Assembly: GCF_003050905.1 (NCBI RefSeq)
Contig: NZ_QAOT01000005.1
Reading direction: 5' to 3' (one strand)
Source of the DNA: Cereibacter_A azotoformans
GTDB taxonomy: Bacteria > Pseudomonadota > Alphaproteobacteria > Rhodobacterales > Rhodobacteraceae
DNA length: 64,000 nucleotides
The notes beneath the pieces are model-generated. The model was not told the DNA's origin. It saw only the letters and a program-made list of their open reading frames with translations, and did no database searches. A program made the translations under genes and the position numbers. Numbering within the stretch: position 1 is the first letter of the stretch; every line of letters begins with the position of its first letter. This document shows positions 9,017 through 16,472 of this stretch, piece after piece.

Positions 9017-9505
9017 TCATCCCTTCTCCGGGGCGAGGAGGCCGTCCTCGGCCAGCCGCGCCCGCAGCTTGAGCCCGGTGGTCAGCAGCATCAGCATCGC
9101 GCCCACAGGCAGGCTCGCGGTCACCCAGGAATAGCTGACGCCCGGAATGCCGTTGAAGCTGCGCGCCCGCGTCGTCCAGGTCAGCGAGAGGCCATACCCG
9201 ACCAGATAGAGCAGGAAGGCCACGATCAGCAGGTGGTTGAGGTAGAACAGCGCCCGGCCCAGCCAGGCCGGGCCGTTATCGGCCAGAAGGTCGATCGACA
9301 TCAGCAGGTTGCGCCGCCAGGCGATGTCGGCGCAGATGAAGGCCGCCCAGGCGAAGCAGCAGGTGGCGAGGTCGATGCTCCAGTTCAGCGGATGATGCAG
9401 CATCCGCGCCACCCCGGCCGCAAAGATCAGCGCGACCATGGTCAGAAGCAGAAGGCCCGCGATCACCGCCTCTGCCCGCGTGAAATAGCTGTAAGCCGTC
9501 GTCAT
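9017..9505 (-). CDS. dctQ: TRAP transporter small permease (DctQ family)
   Basis: Four-TM accessory subunit of about 162 aa. The start at 9505 is the second of two adjacent ATGs behind a GGAGGGG at 9515-9509, which leaves a workable spacing. A GTG at 9517 is the upstream alternative. The conserved central pattern FAWAAFICADIAWRRN is typical of DctQ. It lies between dctP and dctM. Confidence 0.9.
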   Translation of the reverse strand: MTTAYSYFTRAEAVIAGLLLLTMVALIFAAGVARMLHHPLNWSIDLATCCFAWAAFICADIAWRRNLLMSIDLLADNGPAWLGRALFYLNHLLIVAFLLYLVGYGLSLTWTTRARSFNGIPGVSYSWVTASLPVGAMLMLLTTGLKLRARLAEDGLLAPEKG

Positions 9506-9599
9506 CATCCCCTCCACTCAGGCCCCGGGGCAGTCTGCCCCTGGCCCGGATCCCCGCATCGGCCACCGCTGCCCGGAACGTCCCCCTTGGGCAGCCCGT

Positions 9600-9635
9600 C
9601 CCCGCCCGGAGCCTCCGCGCGCGCTCCGGGCGGGG
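9600..9635 (-). terminator. Strong hairpin between dctP and dctQ
   Basis: A 13-bp perfect stem (9600-9612 with 9623-9635, CCCCGCCCGGAGC and complement) begins just after the dctP stop on the minus strand. There is no T-run. Its likely role is to protect or attenuate the message so that the receptor is made in excess over the membrane subunits. A smaller GGGGCA/TGCCCC hairpin follows at 9527-9541. Confidence 0.6.
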
Positions 9636-9640
9636 TCACG

Positions 9641-10627
9641 TCAGCGGCCCAGTTCGTCCAGCACCGCCTGCCGCGCCTCGGTCAGGCCGAGCGCCTCGTA
9701 GGCTCCGAGGCCCGCCTCGCGGAACGCCTCGAGATCGACATCCTCGGCCGGGGTCATGCCGGCATCGACCAGCTTCTGACGGTCCGCCGCCGCCATCTCC
9801 TCAAGCTGGCGCGAGACCTCCTGCCCGGCCGTGCGACATTCCTCGACCAGCGCGGTCTGGTAGTCGGAGGGCAGGCTGTCGAACCATTGCGCGCTGACGA
9901 TCTCGTAGTTCTTGAGCAGGATGTGGCCGGTTTCCGAGAAGTGGGTCAGCACCTCGTTGAAATTGCCCGCAACGACGTTGGTGAAGGTGAGTTCGGCCCC
10001 GTCCACCGCGCGCTGCTGCAGGCCGGGATAGATGTCGCCATAGCTCATCGCGGTCGGCTGCGCGCCCAGGGCGCGGACGGATTCCTGCCAGATCGGCGCC
10101 GGGGGGGTGCGGATGCGCTGGCCGGAGAGATCCGCGGGCGCCTGCACCGGCCGGTTGGTGAAGAAATGCCGCTTGCCCTGCACGAAATCCGAGCAGACGA
10201 TGCGGATGCCCGCCTCGCGCGCAAGGCGCTCTTCCCATTCCTTCATGATCTCGAGATCGGACAGGCGGAAGGCATCCTCCAGCGTGTCCACGAAATAGGG
10301 GCCGTTCACGACCGCGATCTCCTTGACATAGTTGCCAAGGCGGGCCGCGTCGGTGTTCTGGCCGACATTGGCGCCCATGCGGATCTGCTCGATGATATCC
10401 TCCTCGACGCCGAGCTGGGCGCTGTGGAAGACCTCGATCACGAGGTTGCCGTCCGTGCGCTCCTTGACCCGCTCGGCCCAGTTGGTGAAGGCCTGCTGAT
10501 AGGGCTCGGACGGGCTGTGGACGTGGTTGAGCCGCAGCGTGTATTGCTGCGCCGCGGCCGGCAGCGCCCCGGCGGCAAGGACAAGGCAGCCCGCCAGCAG
10601 CGCCGGCATCCCTCTGGTCTTGGTCAT
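9641..10627 (-). CDS. dctP: TRAP transporter solute-binding protein (DctP family)
   Basis: Periplasmic receptor of 328 aa with a signal peptide (MTKTRGMPALLAGCLVLAAG, cleavage after AAA). The mature start YTLRLNHVHSPSEPY and the conserved arginine block GQRIRTPPAPIW, which binds the substrate carboxylate in DctP proteins, are visible. A GGGAGAAG ribosome site precedes the ATG. It follows the Ldh-family gene by 84 bases and leads the transporter part of the operon. Confidence 0.93.
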   Translation of the reverse strand: MTKTRGMPALLAGCLVLAAGALPAAAQQYTLRLNHVHSPSEPYQQAFTNWAERVKERTDGNLVIEVFHSAQLGVEEDIIEQIRMGANVGQNTDAARLGNYVKEIAVVNGPYFVDTLEDAFRLSDLEIMKEWEERLAREAGIRIVCSDFVQGKRHFFTNRPVQAPADLSGQRIRTPPAPIWQESVRALGAQPTAMSYGDIYPGLQQRAVDGAELTFTNVVAGNFNEVLTHFSETGHILLKNYEIVSAQWFDSLPSDYQTALVEECRTAGQEVSRQLEEMAAADRQKLVDAGMTPAEDVDLEAFREAGLGAYEALGLTEARQAVLDELGR

Positions 10628-10711
10628 GGTCTTCTCCCTTTCATCTCCGGCGTTTCGGGCCGGTCCTGTTGCCGGCGCCGGGGCGCCGGTCCTCCCTTCC
10701 GCGCCCCTCTC

Positions 10712-11761
10712 TCAGAAGGGCGTGGCCAGTCCGAAGCGCCGCGCCAGCGCGGCGAAGGCCGCCTCGGTCGCCGGGTCGAGCGGCACGCCCTCGGTGGCCC
10801 GGCGGCGCGCCTCGGCCCATTCGCGATCCCCCGGCGCCAGGACGCGCGCGCCCTCGCGGGTGGGCGAGGCGCGCAGCGCGGCCAGATAGTGGCGCATCCC
10901 GGCCTCGAACTCGTCGCGCGGGATCACGGCTTCGGGCCGGATCGCCAGCACGAAGGCTCCCATCCGCCGCGGCGTCGAAAGATCCGGGCCGGCCATCGGC
11001 AGGATGTCGAAACTCGCCCGCATCCCGGTGAGGACGGCGCTCAGGATCTCGACCAGCCCCGCGAGCCCCGCCCCCTTGAAGGCGAAGGCATGCCCCAGCG
11101 GCGCGAGCATCTCCACCGCGGCGGCCTCGGTCGTGTCGATCCCCGCCGCGTCCGAGGCGACGCCCTCGGGCATCGGCCGGCCCAGGCTGCGGTTCAGCTG
11201 CACGCGGTTGTAGGGCACGGCCGAAGTGGCCATGTCGAACAGCCAGGGATCCTCGCCGCCCGAGGGGGCGGCCGCGGCGATCGGGTTGGTGCCGTGAAAG
11301 CGGCTGGCCCCGTCATGCAGGCGCACGAAGGCGTCCGAGTTGCAGACCGCGAGCCCGATCTGCCCGCGATGCGCGGCGGCCAGCGCATAGGCCCCCGCCG
11401 GCCCGAAGTGAGAGCTGTCGCGGATCGCCACAGCCCCGATCCCGTGCCGCGAGGCCAGGTCGGTCGCGTGATCCATCGCCCGGTAAGCGGCCAGCGCACC
11501 GTGGGCATGGTCGGCCTCCAGCACCGCCAGTGCCCCGAACCCCTCGCGAAAGCGCAGGGTCGGCCGACCGTTGACCCGACCGCCCTCGATCACCCGCACA
11601 TAGTGGTCAAGGAGCCGCACCCCGTGGCTGTCCACCCCCAGGCGGCTGCCATGCAGCATCGCGCGGCTGGCGGCGGTGGCGGTGGGCTCGTCCGCCCCCG
11701 CCGCGGCCAGCGCCCCCTGGCAGAAGGCCTCGAGCCGGTCCAGCGCGACCAGGGCCGTCAC
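10712..11761 (-). CDS. Ldh-family NAD(P)H-dependent 2-oxo acid reductase
   Basis: Malate/lactate (Ldh_2, YiaK-like) family oxidoreductase, 349 aa from a GTG start at 11761 whose bases overlap the SDR stop (GTGA). Typical family motifs are LHGSRLGVDSHGVRLLDHYV near the N-terminus with the catalytic histidine, GAVAIRDSSHFGPAGAYA, GTNPIAAAAP and FDMATSAVPYNRV. Known members reduce diketogulonate, ureidoglycolate, sulfolactate or imines. With a TRAP importer, an SDR and a TIM-barrel isomerase the setting recalls yiaK-yiaMNO, but no kinase or aldolase is present here. Exact substrate unknown. Confidence 0.88.
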   Translation of the reverse strand: MTALVALDRLEAFCQGALAAAGADEPTATAASRAMLHGSRLGVDSHGVRLLDHYVRVIEGGRVNGRPTLRFREGFGALAVLEADHAHGALAAYRAMDHATDLASRHGIGAVAIRDSSHFGPAGAYALAAAHRGQIGLAVCNSDAFVRLHDGASRFHGTNPIAAAAPSGGEDPWLFDMATSAVPYNRVQLNRSLGRPMPEGVASDAAGIDTTEAAAVEMLAPLGHAFAFKGAGLAGLVEILSAVLTGMRASFDILPMAGPDLSTPRRMGAFVLAIRPEAVIPRDEFEAGMRHYLAALRASPTREGARVLAPGDREWAEARRRATEGVPLDPATEAAFAALARRFGLATPF

Positions 11762-12501
11762 AGCGTCTGCCCTCCGTCCACCACCAGAAGCTGGCCGGTC
11801 ATGAAGCCGCTCTCGTCGCTGCCGAGGTAGATCGCGGCGGCCGCCATCTCCTCGACGGTGCCCAGCCGACCCATCGGCTGGCGCGCGACGAACAGGCGAC
11901 GCGTCTCCTCGGGATCGTCGGTGGCCTCGATCCGCTCCTGCAGCGAGGGAGATTGCGTCGTGCCGGGACAGAGCGCGTTGCAGCGGATGCCCCGGCCGAT
12001 GAAGTCGCGCGCCACGGCCTTGGTCAACCCGATCAGCGCCGCCTTCGACGTGCCATAGGCCGCGCGCAGCGGCACGCCGGTGATCGAGCTGGCCACCGAC
12101 GCGATGTTGACGATGCTGCCCGAGCCGCGCTCCAGCATCCCCGGCAGCAGGCCGCGGATCGTGTGGTAGCAGGAATGGACATTCTGGTCGAAGCTGCGCC
12201 GCCAGTCCTCGGGCGGGCAGTCGAGCAGCGTGCCCGTATGAACGAAGGCCGCGCAGTTCACGAGGATATCGACCGGGCCCGCCTCGCCCGTCACCCGCGC
12301 CACCGCCTCGGCATCGACGAGGTCCAGTTCCACCGGGCGGATCGCGGGTGCAAGGCTCGGCAGATCGACCATCTTGGCCAGCGTCCGGCTGGCCGCGATC
12401 ACCTCGGCCCCCTCGCGCGCATAGGCCAGCGCGATCTCGCGGCCCATCCCCTGCCCTGCGCCGGCCACAAAGGCGCGCTTGCCCGCAAGCCGCCCGCTCA
12501 T
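11758..12501 (-). CDS. SDR-family oxidoreductase, sugar-acid dehydrogenase type
   Basis: Classical short-chain dehydrogenase, 247 aa. The cofactor glycine motif is AGAGQGMG, NCAA replaces the usual NNAG, the catalytic serine is in NIASVASS, and the YGTSK active-site pair is intact. The segment CPGTTQSPSLQERI...RQPMGRLGT resembles 2-keto-3-deoxy-sugar-acid (fuconate/rhamnonate) dehydrogenases, which suggests oxidation of a deoxy keto acid; this is an inference from pattern memory. It is coupled to the Ldh gene by a GTGA overlap and lies second in the operon after the GntR gene. Confidence 0.87.
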   Translation of the reverse strand: MSGRLAGKRAFVAGAGQGMGREIALAYAREGAEVIAASRTLAKMVDLPSLAPAIRPVELDLVDAEAVARVTGEAGPVDILVNCAAFVHTGTLLDCPPEDWRRSFDQNVHSCYHTIRGLLPGMLERGSGSIVNIASVASSITGVPLRAAYGTSKAALIGLTKAVARDFIGRGIRCNALCPGTTQSPSLQERIEATDDPEETRRLFVARQPMGRLGTVEEMAAAAIYLGSDESGFMTGQLLVVDGGQTL

Positions 12502-12614
12502 GCCGCGCCTCTCCGCAGGACTGCCAGCGGCGCGGCGGAGGTGCGCGGCCAGCGTGAGGCCGCGGCGGGCGTCTTTTCGACATGGGCAGGGATCAGGGTC
12601 ATGCGGATCTCCGG

Positions 12615-13355
12615 TCAGGGACGGAAGAGGTCGGGATGGCGGCCGAAAATCTCTTCGCGAAAATCTTCCAGGGTCTTGAGGTGGGTGATGAGCCGCCGTC
12701 GCGCCTCGTCGGCGCGTCCAGCCGATACGGCGGCCAGAAGCGCCTCGTGGTCGGCGATCATGCGCTTTTCGTGATGGGCTTCGCGCAGCTCCAGCAGCCG
12801 CAGACGGTTGAGCTGGTTGCGCATCTGCGAGACGCAGGCGAGCAGGAGGTCGTTGCCCAGCACCCCGAGGATCTCGGTGTGGAAGGCCACATCCAGTTCG
12901 GTGAAGCGCAGGTAGTCGCCTCGGGCGACCGCCTCGCGCTGCGCCTCGATCAGATCCTGCGCGCGGCGCTCGCGTTGAAGATGGGCGGCGTCCGCCGCGT
13001 CCCAGATGCGGGCGGCGTCGAAGAATGCTGCCGCTTCAAGGCATTCTCGGACGTATTGAGCGTGGATGATGGTCGAGCGCGACAGGAACGAGACCCGCGC
13101 CCCTCGTTGCGGCAGCACATCCAGAAGCCCCTCGTGCGAGAGGCGCATGAAGGCCTGATGCACCGGCGTCCGGCTGACGCCGAATTCCGCGGCCACCGCA
13201 TTCTCGAAAATCATGAGGCCGGGCGGATAGTTGAGGCTGACGATGCGACTGCGGATCTCATCGGAGATGCCTACGTCAAGCCGACCGGCCGAGACCGGGC
13301 GCAGGTTGCCCCCCGCAGCCCCGAACGTGCCCGCCTTGCGCTCCTCCCGCGTCAC
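12615..13355 (-). CDS. GntR-family (FadR/FCD) transcriptional regulator
   Basis: DNA-binding regulator of 246 aa starting at a GTG (13355-13353) behind GGGAGGGG. The winged helix lies near residues 25-85 (IRSRIVSLNYPPGL, FGVSRTPVHQAFMRLSHEGL) and is followed by an all-helical FCD effector domain with the metal-site pattern (D..FH near LDVAFHTEIL, and a later His). It is the first gene of the catabolic operon and presumably represses it until the imported acid or an intermediate binds. The open frame continues upstream to 13691, but that part has no family similarity. Confidence 0.9.
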   Translation of the reverse strand: MTREERKAGTFGAAGGNLRPVSAGRLDVGISDEIRSRIVSLNYPPGLMIFENAVAAEFGVSRTPVHQAFMRLSHEGLLDVLPQRGARVSFLSRSTIIHAQYVRECLEAAAFFDAARIWDAADAAHLQRERRAQDLIEAQREAVARGDYLRFTELDVAFHTEILGVLGNDLLLACVSQMRNQLNRLRLLELREAHHEKRMIADHEALLAAVSAGRADEARRRLITHLKTLEDFREEIFGRHPDLFRP

Positions 13356-13398
13356 AGCCGCCCCTCCCAAAGCCCCTGTTCGGAGAAACGCTAGTATG

Positions 13399-13419
13399 CT
13401 TGCATGCAAGTATGCAAGT
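13399..13419 (-). promoter_or_regulatory. Candidate operator for the GntR regulator
   Basis: A 12-bp perfect palindrome CTTGCATGCAAG (13399-13410) overlaps a perfect tandem duplication of ATGCAAGT (13404-13411 and 13412-13419). It stands 44-64 bases upstream of the GntR start in an AT-richer patch. The rest of 13420-13656, up to the divergent ABC gene, shows no gene. A short palindrome here fits autoregulation by an FCD-type GntR protein. Confidence 0.55.
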
Positions 13420-13656
13420 CCGTTTTTCTCGGCCCGAGAGAATGCGGGGAGCCGCCGCCCTGCGGATGGGTCCGCCAGCCCCGCCGGTTCCCATGCCCAC
13501 ACCGCAAATGCCGCTCGGTCTGTGGGCCAGGGGACGAATGCGCCGCCTTCAGCGACGCGGGCGGCCTTTCCAGTCCGAGGACGATTTGGCAACCTGCGCC
13601 ACGGGCCAGGGGGGAGTCGCCGCTCCACGCGGCCACCAATCATGAGGATTGCCGAG

Positions 13657-14658
13657 ATGTTGATGACCGATCCGGCCGAGGCACCGGGCAAAGCGGGCCT
13701 TGCCGTTCAGGCGCGCGGGCTCGTCTGCCGGTTCGGCACGATGACCGCGGTGGCGGGGATCGACCTCGACGTTCCCCGCGGCACGATCTTCGCCATCCTG
13801 GGGCCGAACGGCGCGGGCAAGACCTCGCTGCTGCGGATGCTGTCCACGCTGCATGTCCCCGACGCGGGCCGGGCAACGATCATGGGGCACGATCTTGGGC
13901 GCGAACCGCAGGCTGTTCGGGCCTCGATCGCCATGACAGGGCAGTTCGCCTCGCTCGACGAGGATCTCACCGGACGCGAGAACCTGCTGATGCTGGCCCG
14001 GCTCTGGGGGTTCGGGTTGCGCGCCTCGCGCCAGCGGGCGGACGAGTTGCTGGCCGCCTTCGATCTGGCCGACGCCGGGCGCAAGCAGGTCAAGGACTAT
14101 TCCGGCGGCATGCGCCGGCGGCTCGACATCGCCGCCTCGCTGATCGTGACGCCGGGGGTGCTGTTCCTCGACGAGCCCACGACGGGGCTCGATCCTTCGG
14201 CGCGGCAGGGCATCTGGCGGCTGATACGGCAGCTCGCCGCCTCGGGCGTCACCATCCTGCTGACGACGCAATATCTGGAGGAGGCCGACCAGCTGGCCGA
14301 CCGGATCATGGTGATCGACCATGGACGCAAGATCGCCGAGGGCACCAGCCGCGAGCTGAAGGCCGCGACCGGGTCCGGCGTTCTGCATGTGACGCTGGCC
14401 GATCCTGCGGGGCTCGATGCGGCCGAGCGGCTCCTGTCGGAGCGCCTGGGAGGCGTGGTGCAGCGCAATCCCGAGGGCGCCACGCTCTCGGTCAAGGTGA
14501 GCAGCGCCGCCGCCGCCCACGCAGCCATGGCCGAGCTGATCGCCGCGGGCCTCGAACCCAGCGATTTCTCGATGGGCCAGCCCAGCCTTGACGAGGTCTT
14601 CTTCGCGCTCACCTCGGCACCCGCCAGGGGCGCGCCACCGGCAGGAACGACACGATGA
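13657..14658 (+). CDS. ABC transporter ATP-binding protein, DrrA type
   Basis: ATPase of an ABC-2 exporter related to daunorubicin-resistance DrrA, 333 aa from the ATG at 13657. Other in-frame ATGs at 13642 and 13663 are possible, because the ribosome site (GAGG at 13645-13648) is weak. Motifs: Walker A GPNGAGKTS, signature YSGGMRRR, Walker B VLFLDEPTTGLD and switch histidine region TTQYLEEADQLADR. The DrrA C-terminal extension ends in QPSLDEVFFALT. The stop overlaps the permease start (ATGA). Substrate unknown; small lipophilic molecules are typical. Confidence 0.92.
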   Translation: MLMTDPAEAPGKAGLAVQARGLVCRFGTMTAVAGIDLDVPRGTIFAILGPNGAGKTSLLRMLSTLHVPDAGRATIMGHDLGREPQAVRASIAMTGQFASLDEDLTGRENLLMLARLWGFGLRASRQRADELLAAFDLADAGRKQVKDYSGGMRRRLDIAASLIVTPGVLFLDEPTTGLDPSARQGIWRLIRQLAASGVTILLTTQYLEEADQLADRIMVIDHGRKIAEGTSRELKAATGSGVLHVTLADPAGLDAAERLLSERLGGVVQRNPEGATLSVKVSSAAAAHAAMAELIAAGLEPSDFSMGQPSLDEVFFALTSAPARGAPPAGTTR

Positions 14659-15452
14659 GCGACTTGCGGTTCCTTCGGCACGCGGAGCGCCCCACGCGCC
14701 CGTCCCGCCTCTCGAACGCGCTGGTCTTCGGATGGCGGGCGGTGCTGAAGTTCCGCCACCTGCCCGAGCAGCTGTTCGATCTCGTCATGACGCCGATCAT
14801 GTTCACGCTGCTCTTTACCTTCGTGTTCGGCGGCGCCCTTGCGGGATCCCCGCGCGAGTACCTGCAGTTCTTCCTTCCAGGTATCCTGGTGCAGACCGTC
14901 GTCTTCAACTCGGTCTATTCGGGCATGGGGCTTTCGACCGATTTCCAGAAGGGCCTGTTCGATCGGTTCCGCACGCTGCCGATCTGGTCCCTCGCGCCCT
15001 TTGCGGGCCTGATGGTCGGCGACATCCTGCGCCATCTGATCGCGGGCGTGATCATCCTGGCCATCGGCCTCGCGCTTGGCTACCGGCCCGAGGCCGGGGT
15101 GGCGGGCGTTCTGGCGGCGTTTCTCATGCTGATCAGCATCGGCTTTGGCATGGGCTGGATCTTTCTGGTGCTCGGGATGCTCGTCCGCACGCCGATGACC
15201 GTGATGACGCTGGGCTTCACCATCCTGTTTCCAGTCACCTTCGCCTCCAACATCATGGTCGATCCGGCGACGATGCCCGGCTGGCTGCGCGGCTTCGTCG
15301 AGGTGAACCCCGTGTCCCTCATGGCGACGGCCTTGCGCGGGCTGATGGCGGGCACGGCCGACGCGACGCAGATCCTCGTGGCCCTCATCGCCCCGGCGGT
15401 GCTGACGCTGCTTCTCGCGCCGCTGACGGTCTGGCTCTACCGGCGCCGGTAG
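14655..15452 (+). CDS. ABC-2 type transporter permease, DrrB type
   Basis: Inner-membrane permease of 265 aa with about six TM segments. The ABC-2 pattern is clear: an N-terminal FGWRAVLKFRHLPEQ, then MTPIMFTLLFTFVFGGAL, FFLPGILVQTV and a C-terminal LRGFVEVNPVS block conserved in DrrB proteins. It is translated by overlap with the ATPase gene, and together they form a two-gene export operon that diverges from the GntR operon. Confidence 0.92.
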   Translation: MSDLRFLRHAERPTRPSRLSNALVFGWRAVLKFRHLPEQLFDLVMTPIMFTLLFTFVFGGALAGSPREYLQFFLPGILVQTVVFNSVYSGMGLSTDFQKGLFDRFRTLPIWSLAPFAGLMVGDILRHLIAGVIILAIGLALGYRPEAGVAGVLAAFLMLISIGFGMGWIFLVLGMLVRTPMTVMTLGFTILFPVTFASNIMVDPATMPGWLRGFVEVNPVSLMATALRGLMAGTADATQILVALIAPAVLTLLLAPLTVWLYRRR

Positions 15453-15545
15453 TGCGCTCCGCAGGGCCGATCGCGGCCTTCGGAGTCAGAGGCGGGCGCT
15501 GACGTGTGCGCGTTTCGCCCCTCGCGACGGGACTGGGTGGCTCTG

Positions 15546-16142
15546 TCAGCCGCCCATTGCCTCATTGTCGTCCAGTGGCACGCCGAGCGGAGCGATGCGA
15601 TAGGTCACGTCCTTGCGCAGGACGCTGCCCTCGGCCTGCATGCGCGAGAAGGCCGGGATGGGGATCAGCCGCAACCCGCCCGACTCCATCGGCAGGCCCG
15701 ATCCCAGCAGCCGGTAGATCCCGAGGTCGATCAGGTCGAGCCGGAGCGAATCCTGTCCCGGCAGGAACAGCACGAGCTTCAGCTCGCGCGGCCCTGCGGG
15801 TTCGATGGTGATCAGCATCCGGTCCGCAGGGGGCGTGTCGGGTGCCTCGCCCGACAGGCCGACGAGCGCCCGGTAGCGGGCCAGTCCCTCGCGGAGGTAG
15901 GAGACGAGGGCGGTCGCGACGACACGCGCGTCCGGCACTTCCTCATCGGTCAGCCAGTGGTCGGGCGGCGGCGGCACCATCGGATGCGGGGCACCGCCCG
16001 CATGAGGCGGCCGCCCCGGCGCGCCCCGGCCGTGCGGCGACGCCGCCTCGGGGCGGGCCCCCGGGTTGCCCCCGGACTGCGGCCCATCGGCCGCCAGCGG
16101 CGGTGTCTGCATCGGCAGACCGGACATGCCTTCACTCGGCAT
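15546..16142 (-). CDS. Hypothetical protein with Pro/Gly-rich N-terminus
   Basis: Protein of 198 aa, not recognised. Residues 1-60 are rich in Pro, Gly and His and look disordered. From about residue 62 a compact domain begins (HWLTDEEVPDARVVATALVS) and continues to a strand-rich C-terminus (LKLVLFLPGQDSLRLDLIDLG, GLRLIPIPAFSRM). No signal peptide or TM segment is seen. A GAGGTG stands just upstream of the ATG. It converges with the DrrB gene. Composition favours this strand over the overlapping plus-strand frame. Confidence 0.6.
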   Translation of the reverse strand: MPSEGMSGLPMQTPPLAADGPQSGGNPGARPEAASPHGRGAPGRPPHAGGAPHPMVPPPPDHWLTDEEVPDARVVATALVSYLREGLARYRALVGLSGEAPDTPPADRMLITIEPAGPRELKLVLFLPGQDSLRLDLIDLGIYRLLGSGLPMESGGLRLIPIPAFSRMQAEGSVLRKDVTYRIAPLGVPLDDNEAMGG

Positions 16143-16143
16143 A

Positions 16144-16472
16144 ACTGCACCTCGTCACTTGGCGGGAGGCCCGTCCTTCCGGCGGAAGGCCTGATCCAAA
16201 CTATATCGCGTGGCAGATGACGTGGGCAGGTGGTCCTGACAAGTTGAGCGGACATTTCGCCGCGGGCGCTGTGCCGATTTGGCCTTCTGACGCCTGCCAA
16301 AAGGGCATTTGCACAGCACCACGGCACGGCCTGTCAGCGGCTATGGACGAGTCGCCTTGGCGGGGCTTCGGGGCGGCAGATGCCGGGGCTGTCCAGCAGG
16401 CTGCCCAAAAGGAAGGGCCGTCCGCTGTCAACGCGGACGGCCCCGTAGATGCGGCACGTTCAGATGGGCCGA
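16144..16472. other. Intergenic region after the chemoreceptor gene
   Basis: About 330 bases between two minus-strand genes. It contains the chemoreceptor terminator at 16415-16443 and an AT-richer patch near 16195-16215 that could hold the promoter of the hypothetical gene. No convincing coding frame is seen. Confidence 0.5.
16415..16443 (-). terminator. Rho-independent terminator of the chemoreceptor gene
   Basis: An 11-bp perfect stem (GGGCCGTCCGC at 16415-16425 with 16433-16443) encloses a 7-nt loop. Read on the minus strand it is followed by TTCCTTTT. It lies about 30 bases beyond the chemoreceptor stop codon. Confidence 0.8.

Noticed and set aside
8681..11830. Plus-strand open frame of about 1049 codons over the TRAP and Ldh genes
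   Set aside because: Antisense to conserved transport and enzyme genes; composition is typical of GC-rich shadow frames.
10712..12583. A single 623-codon protein joining the SDR region to the Ldh enzyme
   Set aside because: The upstream part of the frame is an out-of-frame reading of the SDR gene. The Ldh enzyme starts at the GTG overlapping the SDR stop.
15504..16220. Plus-strand gene opposite the hypothetical protein at 15546-16142
   Set aside because: Its translation is very Arg- and Gln-rich and has no ribosome site; the minus-strand reading has normal composition and GAGG before its ATG.
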